Assembly (NCBI GenBank): GCA_030765065.1
Contig: CM060977.1
Location: forward strand, 99,155,795-99,219,794
Source of the DNA: Deroplatys truncata
Lineage: Eukaryota; Arthropoda; Insecta; Mantodea; Mantidae
DNA length: 64,000 nt
Direction: 5' to 3'
In this document: piece by piece, positions 47,256-58,436 of the stretch
How positions within the stretch are numbered: the stretch's first letter is position 1
How the letters are laid out: the number at the start of each line of letters is the position of its first letter
Made by a program: the position numbers and the translations under genes
Notes under the pieces: generated by a model
Told to the model about the DNA's origin: nothing
Seen by the model: the letters and a program-made list of their open reading frames with translations, nothing else
The model's database searches: none

Positions 47256-47845
47256 TAAAACATTGATTTTTATCTAATTTTCGAGTAGAGTTTACAAAAT
47301 TGTTACATGTAATTAGTAAAGAAACATGTACATATGACCTGTGCTCTTGCGGTTAAAATCGGTTTTAGTGAAACATGAAACTGCAATATAATTTTCCAGT
47401 CACTGTATGTCTGCTGAAAGCCATGATATTTAAAATTATCTAGTTTGAGATTAATTTTAAACAAGACCGAGTTAGGTTGTTAATATTTTGGTAAACGGGA
47501 CCGAGTTGGGTCTCACCGGTTTCACCAAAACCTCGTTCTGGGATTGGACTGAATTACAACTTATGGTATGTTTATGTATTTATCTTCCTCATGCGAATTA
47601 TTCGCATAGCATATTAGTTTTTATTTAATGTTGATAAGTCCTTATTCTCTTTGGACTGTATAAGTATGAATGAGAGAGTGATTTAAAATTTAAAACAAGA
47701 GTAAACTAACTCCAGCGTTTACAACCATATGCAAACCCAGTTAATGTTATTGTGGATGACATTAACTGGATTTATATGTGGATCAGCAATACTTTCTGAT
47801 GTTAACGTCACAGATGTCACATCGGTAGTAAAGTCAATATATAAC
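47256..47845. other. Unassigned stretch
   Basis: Includes two related words (ACCGAGTTAGGTTG at 47466 and GGACCGAGTTGGGTCT at 47498); otherwise nothing recognised. Confidence 0.35.
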
Positions 47846-48330
47846 CAAGCGAAATAGCTCAGTGATAACGTGTAAAGCTCGCATTCGGGAGGTCGCGGGT
47901 TGGATTCTCGTCGACCGCCCACTCTAATCTGGGATTTTTTCGTGGTTCTTCCTTTGTCGAATGCGGAGGTGGTTTCTCATTTAACACGAATTCCTTTCCA
48001 CCATTTTCCTTTCATTCTGTTTCTTTGTCATCTTTAAGGTTTGGTTCTAGGTTTTGTGGCATATGACGGTGCCGGACAGAGGACAAAGTACTCCCCGTGA
48101 ACATTAGAGGGCTGTTTGGTTGACAGGTCGTTCATCGCCCTCTCTAGCCTACTCCAGAAGTGGAACGGCTCTTCGAACCTGAAACTGTTAAAGACTTCCG
48201 CGTGCCTCGTGACCTATATTCCGTGTAGCCTGTAGCCTCATATGGTTCCTTTGCTTCATCCGTTTCTCCTGGGGATGGTAGCTATAATGATCTATGTAGA
48301 TCTCAGGGCACAAGTTGTCTCCCTTCGTTG
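47846..48330 (+). repeat. Long tRNA-derived SINE (family L variant)
   Basis: A box GCGAAATAGCTCAGTGATAA, B box GGGTTGGATTCTC at about 47897, GCCCACTCTAATCTGGG, and the distal words CCTGTAGCCTCATATGGTTC and GGGGATGGTAGCTATAATG. These are the plus-strand counterpart of the 22115, 26235 and 30050 copies. Confidence 0.8.
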
Positions 48331-48492
48331 TATAACTTATACCTATTCGTAAAGTCAGCATATACAACGGAATGATAGAATATATAATTTCTGTGCTTAT
48401 AAAGCAATTAAGCAAGGAAGTACAACATACATTATATCAAATTCAGCAATATACTTTCTGCATTTCATCGAACCTGATCATTAACATCATGG

Positions 48493-49064
48493 TGTAGCGA
48501 GAACAATGCTACATCAGTGTAAATATCCATATTAATGTAAATAATATTATAAAAGTGTAAATTTGTGATATATTATATCTAATTGGGACTAGCTAACCGT
48601 GCAGATGAAAGGTAGGGGCATTAATCCAAGCGGTATCACGCAAGGTATCTCTGAGGTGCTACGAATCATAGGGCCTAGGATGAACATCACCAACACAGAC
48701 TCTAGAATGAGGCAGACATAGCGGATGAAGAGAAATAGCGAGAGGAAGCAGAGATATGAGAGCAAATGTTCTCATACGACGCTACGGTGGTCAGCCAATT
48801 ATAAAAGTGCTCTAAAGTAGTTATGGGAAGAATAAGGTCATTTGCGGGTGTATAAATAAGGCAGAGTCCCGAGATGACGGAGCGTATAACAGCGTATATT
48901 GCTGTTAACAATTTATATATAGAGAGAGCGGGAGTTAAAGCTTGATAGATAGACCTCATAACCAAGTAATACAATTGTGGGATAGAAGTCACTACTAGCA
49001 GCGATCTAGTGTGAATAAATTACAGCTGAAGTGAAGCTAAACTTTTTATTTCGTATCCGTTACA
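48493..49064 (+). mobile_element. LTR-like block (possible solo LTR)
   Basis: 572 bp from TGTAGCGAGAACAATG to TATCCGTTACA. A TATA-like GTGTATAAATAAGGCAG lies at about 48850 and GTGTGAATAAATTACAG (polyadenylation-like) at about 49010, in LTR order. No inverted match to family W beyond the first bases, and no target repeat found. Fossil call is tentative. Confidence 0.42.
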
Positions 49065-49667
49065 CGCTCTAGACAAAGTTAAGAGCATAGGCCAACACAG
49101 AAGTGTTGTAGGGAATTTCATTACAAGTCAACATACCAGGAAGGTAGACGGCGATCAGCCGGAGGGGTCCATCACAATGGTAATAATAGGGACGCAAATT
49201 ATACCTTGTGAATTCCTGACCTTAAAGTCAAGCACGAGAGAAACCTTAATTTTTTTTTTTGCTCTCTTTACTAATCTTCGTTTTGCATGCTAACCTTGTA
49301 GAAAAGAGATTTTTAATAATAGATGTTGGGAAACAAATATACATACCAGTTAAAGTTCATCATCATTACTCAACAGCCCATTACTAAGACTGAGGTATAC
49401 GAGGTCTTGTGAAATAAATTACATCATGCCATTGATGATATCTGGAGCATTTGTCAGAGTGGTAACAGCTACATAAGTCTTTTACCCAAAAGAGCTCTCA
49501 TAAAGGCTCTGATATCAGCCCTTAGTGATTATATCAGTACAATAAGTTGCCTATAATTCCAATTTATTCAAATCCCAATATCATGAAATATTATCAGTAA
49601 AATAATTACTAAATGAACAGTTTGCACTGAATGCTTACACCAAGTATTACTGCTATGACAACCTTAA
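49065..49667. other. Unassigned stretch
   Basis: No gene or repeat recognised. Confidence 0.35.
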
Positions 49668-50478
49668 AATATCTGAGATGTTATATTCACATGGCCTTCT
49701 CTAACTCTATCGTTTACTAGTAGGTAATCAAATTATTCTTACGAAAGCTTATTTTTCTATTTACTTCATTATAATAGAGATAAAGTTTTGCAAAAACGTT
49801 CCACTTCACGTTTCTTGTAAATAAAAGGGGAGCAGCGATAGTCAAATATTTAAGAACTGGACGCTATACGCTAGAGTTAAAGTTCCATACGCTTTCTATA
49901 ACATCGCCAGAAACAACTGGAAATCATGGAACTTAAATAGAATGAAAATTATTGAACAAATCGAACAATTAATAGCGGATATCTTGGAAATTGCTGATGC
50001 TACAAAAAGGGTTATCTGAAATAAAGCGTGTGTTCTAAAGAGAACTACAATTTGTGTAGGTATGTTTTCGTCTATCACTTAACCCTTGCCACTATTACAG
50101 GATTCTGCAAACTTCCTTCGAAATGAAAAGGGCTGTTCTCAGAAAATTCCATATGAATATCTGTAATATATGGTAATTTAATCAAAATCGTTATAGCCAT
50201 TTTTAGAAGAACAAAATTTCGAAAAATGTTCCATGTAAAGTGTAGCCTTAGGTGGAGAATTTTCCTAAAATATTGTCGCATTTTTGGAAGGCATTCAACC
50301 TAAATACCAAGATTAGTATTTATCCGACTTTCCCTTTTTGGGTTATGTTGTTCACACAGGCCATTCCTAATTTTGTTCTTATTGAGGGAACATGTATTTC
50401 CGGTGGTATCTCGGTATCAAATTGTTTGGTAGAATGCAATACCTTCTCTACGTACTATGTAGTAGTAGAGAAAGTAAA
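49668..50478 (+). mobile_element. Family A element, near complete
   Basis: TATCTGAGATGTTATATTCA at the start, AGCGATAGTCAAATATTTAA, GTATTTATCCGACTTTCCC, ending CGTACTATGTAGTAGTAGAG. Confidence 0.88.
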
Positions 50479-51171
50479 AAAAAAAAACACATGGTCAGAG
50501 TGACCTACCCGTTAGAATCGAGCGCCGGACGTCCCAAATGCAGGGCTCACACTCAGTTATTTAAGGGGAACGGAGCATAAATGTCGGTTTCTAGTTAGGA
50601 AGCAGATATTGCCAAACTGCGTGTAAATTCACATTGTTACTTACGGCATAATGACATAACTCTCGCTGTGTGATACCAAACGACAAACTCAAAGGAACTG
50701 TTTGTAATTTCGTGTTTCATCAGCCATGGAACGTTCGCTTTCGATCTCACAAACCATTAAATTAATCCTGTTGAGGTACGGGAAAAGATTGCGTCGCTTC
50801 TGCGGTTCCCGTAAAAAGGGTACAGTGAAATAAAGTGCGTAGGCCGTTATAGCGAATAGCGAGGAGAAGGAACAGAACCAAAAGAAGGAAGGCAGCAAAG
50901 CAAGAGAGAGGCACACAAAAAGAGAACATACGAGAATGACGAAGGCAGTACTTTGCTGCGTTAGCGCCGATTTGGCTTTCGCCCAGCACTACAACGCACT
51001 TTGAAGTTAATCGCCTCCACCTTCTTTATCGATTGTGTATGAAAGCCATCTACTCTTGTGTACAAGAAATTCTCTGCATGTCTATGCCGTGTTTTGTAGG
51101 AACTGGATTATACAGCGCTTCCAATAAAGATCTTAGAGAAAAACACAGTGCTGCATTTTCGGCTATCCACT
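50479..51171. other. Unassigned stretch
   Basis: Minus-strand frames at 50689-50989 encode hydrophobic peptides but have no recognised family; no gene supported. Confidence 0.35.
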
Positions 51172-51305
51172 TTTACTTTCTCTCCTAGTTAGCTATAGAA
51201 AGTGGAGAAATTATTGCATGCCTTCCAAAAGTCCAAAAAAATATTTCATTGGAAATATATACTTTGAGGGCCCCCCTTAATTCAAAAACCTAATTTTAGA
51301 AAAGT
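51172..51305 (-). mobile_element. Family A 3'-end fragment, minus strand
   Basis: ACTTTTACTTTCTCTCCTAG, TGCATGCCTTCCAAAAG, ATACTTTGAGGGCCCCCC. Confidence 0.75.
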
Positions 51306-51319
51306 AAATTAAATAAAAT

Positions 51320-51835
51320 TGAATTGAGAAAGGAAAGGTAGAATCAGGTGACTGAAAAATTCAATGCCAAGGCCGGGATTTGAACCACGGATCTCCCGGT
51401 CTCCGTCAGGTGACTTATCTCAGTCACCTGAATCTACCTTTCCAACCCTGTCCAAAACACGGCTTGTGTGGAAGAACAATTAATTCCATTAATTGACCTA
51501 ATAGTGGTTGAAACTATGAAGCCCGGGACTTTAAGTACTTACAACATTGTAAGTCGCCATTGGGGTAGGTCATCCCAATACAATTTGAGATCTCCTTGTG
51601 GTTTACCGGGAAAAATACGAATCAGCTGGAGAATTTAGTGTCGTGCCGGCATGCTGCCATGGTAGCTCAGTGGTTAGAGCAACCGGACGGAGACAGGGAG
51701 ATCCGTGGTTCAAATCCCGGCTATGGAATTGAATTTTTCACTCACCTCATTCTACTTTTCCAACCCTGTCCAAAACATGGCTTGTGTGGACGAACAATTA
51801 ATTCCATGAATTGAGATAATTAATACTTAGAAAGA
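51320..51835 (+). repeat. tRNA-containing repeat (family Q), head-to-head composite
   Basis: On the left (51330-51410) a reversed tRNA-like part appears (GGGATTTGAACCACGGATCT). At about 51415 it turns into the forward tail (GTCACCTGAATCTACCTTTC), then the body (TGAAACTATGAAGCCCGGGA). A forward tRNA-like part follows at 51657-51727 (TAGCTCAGTGGTTAGAGCA, GGTTCAAATCCCGG), then the tail again to about 51835. The anticodon-arm region does not fold as a tRNA. Confidence 0.82.
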
Positions 51836-52304
51836 CAGGAAAAATCAGGAATGACATTATTTAGACTGCGAGGTTGGAGGGCATAGAAAATGATTCTGGG
51901 AGGAGAATCTGCTCATTCTGTGGTTTGGATAAAGACAGGTACACATTTTGGCGGAATGCTCGCACTGGGAGAATCAGCACACTATTAAACTCAAACACGA
52001 ATAGTGTCCTTCGATGCGGGTGCGGATTTTTCTGCACATGATTAACACATCCATCCACTCAACTTGATACATTTGAGGAGTTATGATATGTAGCATCTGT
52101 AAGCACACACCAACATTCCCACTGGAAGAAACATCCGATCGGATCATCTCCCCATTGATGTTAGTCTACATTTGCCTTGGGCTTGTGTGCGTGAGATCGA
52201 CAGCCGGTAGGTAGGTCAACGTCCACGAAAGTTAAGAGTGCCAAAGCTTTCATTTCAACGTGAAAAACATGAACAAATTTTATATATATATATACCTACA
52301 TACA

Positions 52305-52770
52305 TATTTTATGAATAACCTGTGAAGTCCTTCTAATTCGAAAATAACTGTATAATTTTGTGTAACTGATAAGGCATAAGAGATATACAAGACTTCCATA
52401 AACAGAAAAAATAAGTTATAAAACACCAAATTTATTTAAAACCAGTAAATGTTTTTATGACATGAGCCATTTCGGAGATATCCGTTGATTGAAATATTTT
52501 AATACTTTGTCATTATTTGAACTGAACATCACTCAGTTTTTTCTCGTCATAGAAGCCACTGTTTTTGAACGTTGACCATCGACTCGACTTTCTGTTACTA
52601 TCCTTTACCTACAATGAAATGTGCCATGAAACTGTTTCTGAAAAAGTTTATCTCAATTAATATGAAGTAGGCGCAAAAATAAGTTTTTGTAAAAACACTT
52701 TGTAGAGACTATAAAAATGAACGATCACAGGGAAAAGAAAATCATGTGAATGTGACACAGCATACACTTA
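52305..52770 (-). mobile_element. Family A 5' half, minus strand
   Basis: GAATAACCTGTGAAGTCCTT, TTTTATGACATGAGCCATTT, AATCATGTGAATGTGACACA in reversed family order. Confidence 0.78.
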
Positions 52771-52984
52771 AAATAACAAGTCCGTCTGGCAATATATTAA
52801 TACTCTTGTATGTTTTAGGAATATAGTTTTTAGCTTTGTATTTATTTTCCACTCAGCTATATTCAGTATTAAAGGAGGCATCGGCAGCTAGACTACTTTT
52901 GAGCAAAGAACAGCAGGTAGACCCAAGGGCCCGTACACTGGGCAGCGATAGCTAACATCAAAGCTGTGACCACTTTGCCAATGA

Positions 52985-53960
52985 TGGGGGATTTCAAGTG
53001 GATATGTCATCTTGCGTTCCTTGCTGATTTTAAGGCACTAAATGTATCTCAGCAAGAGAGACGACGTTTATAACTCAAATGGGGAATAAAACAGAAGCCT
53101 TCAAAATTAAACTTCAGTAGTTGTGGGAACGTCAACTTGCAAATAACAATACTTCACGCTTTCCAGTTCTTGCCTTCCTTCTTCAAGTTGATATTCGGCA
53201 TGACCTTAAAGAGTAGTGCAGTCATTCTTACTACATTGCAGAAGCAATTTGAAATGTGATTCCAGCACTACAAACGTCTAGAAATACAATTTGATATGAA
53301 AAGTTAGAATCAGGCGACTGAAAAATGCAATACCAAGCCGGGATTTGAACCAGGGATCTCCCGTCTCCGTCCGGTTGCTCTACTACTGAGCTACCATAGC
53401 AACATGCCAACACGACACTAAATTCTCCAGCTGATTTGCATTTTTCACGGTAAACCACAAGGAGATCTCAAATTGAATTGAGATGACATACCCCAATAGA
53501 GATTTACAATATTGTAAGTACTTTAAGTCCCGGGCTTCATAGTTTCAACCACTATTAGGTCAATTAATCCACAATTTGATACGTTTGCTACCACAGGCTG
53601 AAATGTGGTGATGCTGATTCAGTTCCTGTAAACTTACAGTTAGAAATTATTGACCTAGGTTGTAGGATAGAACTGAAAGAGAAGTTTAATAACAGGGTGT
53701 TGGTTGTTACCAACATTTTCCTCATTTATGATTTCCTGGCCAAAAAATGCAGCTGAAACCTTCCGCATGCTCGGACCACTTATAAGTGTGAGCAGCTCTT
53801 CTCCGGTTTGAAATTAAGAACACTCGGACAGCAAAGTGACCTATTTGGAGCAAATCTGAATGCAGTTCTCATAATCAAGGCAGGACAAAATATCACCCCA
53901 AATATTCACAGGCTGGTCAAGAAAAACTTAGCAACAAAATATAAAACATTGAACTGAAGT
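52985..53960 (+). pseudogene. hAT-type / GTF2IRD2-like relic, split by a SINE-like repeat
   Basis: Degenerate pieces match, from memory, insect proteins annotated as 'general transcription factor II-I repeat domain-containing protein 2-like', which derive from hAT transposases. Before the insert are WICHLAFLADFKALN, RNVNLQI and TLQKQF followed by KRLEIQFD. After it are DSVPVNLQLEIIDLGC, ELKEKFNN, TTYKCEQLFSGLK (the conserved hAT dimerisation block) and NITPNIHRLVKKNL. Stops and frame changes are frequent. The zinc-finger and catalytic core upstream are missing. Confidence 0.72.
53286..53581 (-). repeat. tRNA-containing repeat (family Q) with perfect 11-bp target duplication
   Basis: The 274-bp unit 53297-53570 is flanked by ACAATTTGATA at 53286-53296 and 53571-53581. 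On the minus strand it begins GGATTAATTGACCTAATAGT. The tRNA-like A box TAGCTCAGTAGTAGAGCAA and B box GGTTCAAATCCCGG come only near its 3' end. The target lies within the hAT-like reading frame. Confidence 0.9.
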
Positions 53961-54167
53961 TTCAGTTTAATTTTATTCTATTTCATAATTGCTATAACTT
54001 ACTTATAAATTCTATCTTAGGAATTATATCTTAAACTGCTCTGTTTATAACATCTTACTTGGATTTTCTATTCTGAAATATACTGTTATTCCTGTTACAT
54101 TAAGTGTTGATCAGTTAAATGCAGAACCATGTTTCTGTTTTATTCCTTCTAATTAAGTTACTATATA

Positions 54168-54528
54168 TACAGGGTGGAACATTTAAGGTGGGATTGTACA
54201 ATATCTCCAAAATTAAGCGTTGTAGAAGGAAATGCCTTTGATAAAGTTTGCTTGATATTATGGCGAAACGCAAATGCTATTATCGTGTTTTGTTTGTAAG
54301 AGTTGTGATGGCCATTTAGGGTCAATTTATTATTTTAAAATGGGAACCACAATTAATATCAATTTAAATTTACCATAAGATTACCATCACAATGTCTTTT
54401 GAATAAAACTCGACTAATGTCATTTATTTCTCCCCATAATATCAAGCAACTTTATTCAAGACACTTCTTTCTACAATGTTCAGTTTTGGAAATATTATAC
54501 AGTCTCAACTTAAATGGTCCACCCTGTA
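54168..54528. mobile_element. Palindromic MITE (family P), copy 2
   Basis: ACAGGGTGGAACATTTAAGG and the mirrored ACTTAAATGGTCCACCCTGT; the arms pair over almost their whole length as in copy 1. Confidence 0.88.
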
Positions 54529-55407
54529 TATGTATAAAATAATTATATCAATCAAACAGATAAACAGAGAGATTTTTGCTGTAAATGTAACGTAGAACAA
54601 ATTGTGATAAATGTTCTGACAAATTACGGAGATATGTCCGAATTATATGTACATGCTTTGAAATTCTATAAATAAAGAATATTCGTACACTATCATTAGA
54701 CTAGGTTACTTGAGCTGCTGTGTTTTCAGTTCCGATATGGATAAAGTACGCCACTGAAGCAGCCCAAGAACCGCGTTGACACTCTCAGCCAACGACAAGC
54801 AAGAGCAGCGCTCCATCGGGCAGATCGACTGGTGTCTGATTTAAGAAGTGTTGTATACTTTTAGTATACACTTGGTTAAAAAACATGGACCGTTTCCCTA
54901 GATCATACTGGTTACTTTTCTTTCGTAAGGTTTCCATATTGATTTAATACTAGATTCTACGCAGCCCTTATCATCTACGAGTATTACTGGTTTGTAACAT
55001 ATTCCAAGAGGCAAACATGAATGAACGTTTCATTGTGAAACAAATGAGAGTTCAGAAATTTGTTCTCTAAAGGAATTCTACTCAGATTGGTGTAAACGGG
55101 CAAACCCAATACAACAACTCCGCCTTATACACAGAGTGGTTGAATATGATGTACCTGTAGCATTAAAGCGCGCAACATCCACAGTACTTATGTCACGTGG
55201 AATATCGGTTGATGGAAAAATAACCAATAGTATCTTATTATTTGAAATTATCTTTCACTTTTAAAAACTACTTTTATTTACAAGAATTTGGTTACCAGCA
55301 AAGCAACAACAAAAATACACCTAATACATACAATAAAATTTATAAGTGTACAGTTTACAGTAATGTTAAACTATGTATACTGTAACATGTGGTATTAGCA
55401 TTATCAT
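54529..55407. other. Unassigned stretch
   Basis: No gene or repeat recognised; GC is somewhat higher at 54740-54840. Confidence 0.35.
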
Positions 55408-55408
55408 T

Positions 55409-55964
55409 ACTGCGAGGGTCTTCCAATAGGTAATTTTACCTATTGTATAAAACACATGACACACATTTGATCACGTTGAATTAATTTTATTTATATTGTA
55501 CAATTCTTGTGTTACTTTTTCTACATAGTCAACATGTTTTTCGAAGCATATTTGGCGACGTGACACAAGCTTTTCCAAGCCGGTGTTATACCAGGTCGGG
55601 TCCTGTACTCACAGCCACTGTTCTCTGATTTGACCTCATCATCGGTGTTAAAATTGCTTACCTTTGAGTTGGAGGAACATGTGAAAATCACTTGGGGCAA
55701 GCTCTGGTGAATACAGAGGATACGACAAAACTTCCAAGTTGATCTTGACCCAGGCGGAGCTCAGAAGATTCAACTGGAAAGTTTTCTCGCATCCTCCATA
55801 TTCACCAGATCTTTTCCCAAGTGATTTTCACATATTCCCCTGACTCACAGGTCATCTTGAAGGTAAACACTCTAACACGCGATGAAGATGAATTATAAGT
55901 GAACAGCTGGTTAAGAGCACAGGACCCGAAATAGGGTAACTTACTTATTGGAGACCCCTCGTAG
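55409..55964. mobile_element. Fold-back derivative of a mariner-like transposon
   Basis: The ends CTGCGAGGGTCTTCCAATAG and the mirrored CTTATTGGAGACCCCTCGTA are inverted repeats. Both arms derive from the 3' part of one transposase gene. The left arm, read on the minus strand, carries NTDDEVKSE and RQICFEKHVDYVEK. The right arm, read on the plus strand, carries WKVFSHPPYSPDL followed by FPSDFHIFP. At the centre both arms carry CCCAAGTGATTTTCACAT in opposite directions (about 55690 and 55815). The element is therefore two inverted 3' ends joined. Confidence 0.82.
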
Positions 55965-56430
55965 AAATGTATAATAACGGCACTGATATTCCTGGTGGTC
56001 AGAAAGCTACTTTAAATAAATTAAAAATTAACACCATTCTTACAAGTGTGTTCAAGATTAGATTACCTGAATGGTTATTCAACTAACGAGTGTTAATCTT
56101 CACCTATCTTTTAGGAATACGTAATAAACAGCTGATCTATAAAGTGGTTAAAATTGCTAAAGACGGTAGATTGAAGTTGACATTTACAGAGGATGTAGCT
56201 ATATCTTGTTCTACCAACTTAAATTAGTGTTTCTATTTTATTCAAATGAACGTATGCAAGCACAGGCAGTGTACTGCACCTACACACCAAGTTTTTGAAA
56301 TGAAAAATATTTACGCTCAATGGTCTATAACAATAGACCAAAACCGCACACGAAAGAAATTCTCAAGAGTAATTAGCTTTGTTTAAATGCATTCCAATGA
56401 GGTTCTCTAACTTTTCATAACAGTAGATTA
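55965..56430. other. Unassigned stretch
   Basis: No recognised feature. Some sequence may be the decayed 5' side of the next mariner. Confidence 0.35.
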
Positions 56431-57047
56431 AACATGGATTCAACACCACAAGCCAAAGACGAAGGAGCGGTCAAAAAAGTGAGTGGTAACATGTGAAAGT
56501 GCGCCAAAAAGAATAGCAAAAAAGCTGCTCCGTCTGCTGGGAAAAGTAATGTCTATGATTTTCTGAGATTCTCATGGTATTGTGCTCATAGACTACCCCA
56601 GAAGGGCAGAACCATCATCAGGGAGTGTTGCGCATCACTACTGGAACAACTGAATCATGCTATTTAGGATGAATGTTCACAAAGTTGGAAAAAGTTAGTT
56701 CTCGTTCATAGCGATAATGCACCTTCACAACGTCTAGGATTGTTGCTGCAAAACTGTATGACCTTTGCTTCCAAGTTCTTCAAAATCCACGACATTCGCG
56801 GAATTTGGCTCCCGACGATTACCTGTTCCCAAATATGAAGAAATTGCTGAGTTGATGAATATTCACACAAAATTTCGCTTATTTTGCACAGTTTAACAAA
56901 TATTGTTTTATTGAGGGTATTGAAGTTTATAAGGTGGTTAGACAAAGTGTATTGAATTAAAAGGTGACTAAGTCGAAAAAATAAAAATATTTTTCTTAAA
57001 TCCTGTTTTTCCTTGATTAGGGCGATCGGTTTTAAAACACGCCTGGT
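56431..57047 (+). pseudogene. Mariner transposon 3' half, inactive
   Basis: The degenerate transposase starts MDSTPQAKDEGAVKK at 56434 and continues APSAGKSNVYDFLRFSWYC, the 'FWDxxGIxLIDYL' block. QKGRTIIREYCASLLEQL, VHSDNAPSQ with the catalytic Asp, GIWLPTITC and GDYVEKIKIFF-like blocks follow. It ends with the inverted repeat word ACACGCCTGG before TA at 57046-57049, similar to mauritiana-type ends. The N-terminal half is absent and there are several frame breaks. Confidence 0.8.
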
Positions 57048-57049
57048 AT

Positions 57050-58436
57050 GTAGGAATATAGACATGATATATGCAATCAATTCGGGACCTCCTGTTGATA
57101 TTACTATGTAAGAAAGTAGCAACGTCTAATTATTCTCTGGTGTGTGTAAGTACTATAATTATTTAAGTATTATATATTATCACGCAGCGCTTATAGTTGA
57201 AGGTTATCGGGAGTTCGGCTCTGAGCAAACGGACATAAACAGCGATAAATAGCGCTCACCAGCATGAACACCGGAAGCGCTATCGCTAGATAACCAGAAT
57301 CCTCTGGATGTTTCTCCTCGAACGTTTGAGAACCCTGTGGAAATGTCCGTGGACTATATAAATGGGCATTCTCTCGAGACCTCCCGGACGCCGTTGAGAG
57401 CATCCAAGAAACTACAAGACCTCAGCCTTCACCTCGAGGTGGTTGCAACTGGTAAACATTGGCGCGCCTTGCGGCAGTGGAGCAAGAATCGCAGCACCAT
57501 TCGCCAGCTCTCAACGAGGCCTCACAGTTTTTACTACTACGCCAGATAGTGCAGGATGACGACCACTTGGAGGTGCTCGCGTCGTGTCAGTACAAGTTGA
57601 TGCGCATCGAGTACTACTTGATGGAACCGGACGATCCTACTGACAGCAATTGTTACGACCGACCCACGCGGGACCTCGAGACTTCGATCGCTGAAACTAC
57701 CATTCTTCAGAAACTGCAGCAGCTAGAGGACAACTCCAGGAAGGCTCCTCCTCATCCGTAACTTTATGGAAGCACATGTGCTTCCACTTCCACAGCCCCG
57801 TCACAAAAACTGGCGTAATCATCGCTGAAATTTCATGCAAGAACGTTTAAACACACAAAGTAACAATAAAGTACCCTTCCCTTTCTTCCGCTTTAGACCT
57901 GTTAAGCAGGTCTAACTATGTCACTCCCGATTATGCACCGGCAGCTATGCACTAACATTTACTAAAGGAGGTGTTAACACGGTACTCCAACGTTCCTTCT
58001 CCTTAACTTCCTGTCGAATACCACCCGTATCACCACGCCAACTTCCTCACCCTTAGGAAAAAAAGAGCAGCCAATGTTGAGACAGTCAGTGAACAAGTGA
58101 GTTAGTGGCTGCGTCTCTGGTGCGACATCAAGAGCGATTCTCCGAGCGAGTTTGTGCGACTCCGAGCGACTGCTGTGACTGCAGCGGAGCGAGGGACTGT
58201 GGAGGTCTCACCAGTGAGTGAACCGTCCGGAAGGTGAGGATACGTCACGAAGTGAAGTGAAGTGAGATGAACTAGTTCACTTTAGTGAAGCGATACTGAA
58301 AATTAGTCAACCCACAGTGATGTTGAACTATATAAAACAAAAAGAGAGAAGTGGCAATGGAAAAGTGCTACAACATGTTAAATATAGTTTATGCATTAAA
58401 GCCTTGAGTAGGTGTTGAAAGAATTTAAGGGGAGAT
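57050..58436 (+). other. Unexplained GC-richer block with TATA-like box, open frame, hairpins and purine tract
   Basis: In order it has GGACTATATAAATGGG at 57349 and an open frame at 57459-57761 (100 codons, starting MARLAAVEQE, rich in acidic residues and Leu; no family recognised). A 20-bp palindrome lies at 57767-57786, AACAATAAAG at 57862, and a perfect hairpin AGACCTG/CAGGTCT at 57895-57913. GTGA-rich sequence at 58080-58370 resembles the array at 1-1500. AAGGGGAGAT lies before TGTAACC at 58437. This looks like pieces of an LTR-type fossil (promoter, leader, purine tract) but the order is not that of one intact element. Confidence 0.4.

Noticed and set aside
50689-50989. Small membrane protein on the minus strand
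   Set aside because: Hydrophobic residues come from a T-rich strand; no family, and overlapping frames are equally open.
51657-51727. Possible functional tRNA gene
   Set aside because: The A and B boxes are good, but the middle does not form an anticodon arm and the same sequence recurs in the family Q repeats, so it is a SINE-type promoter.
56000-56230. Coding remnant reading LPEWLFN...FTYLLGIRNKQLI
   Set aside because: Short, no recognisable continuation, no match to the neighbouring mariner remains.
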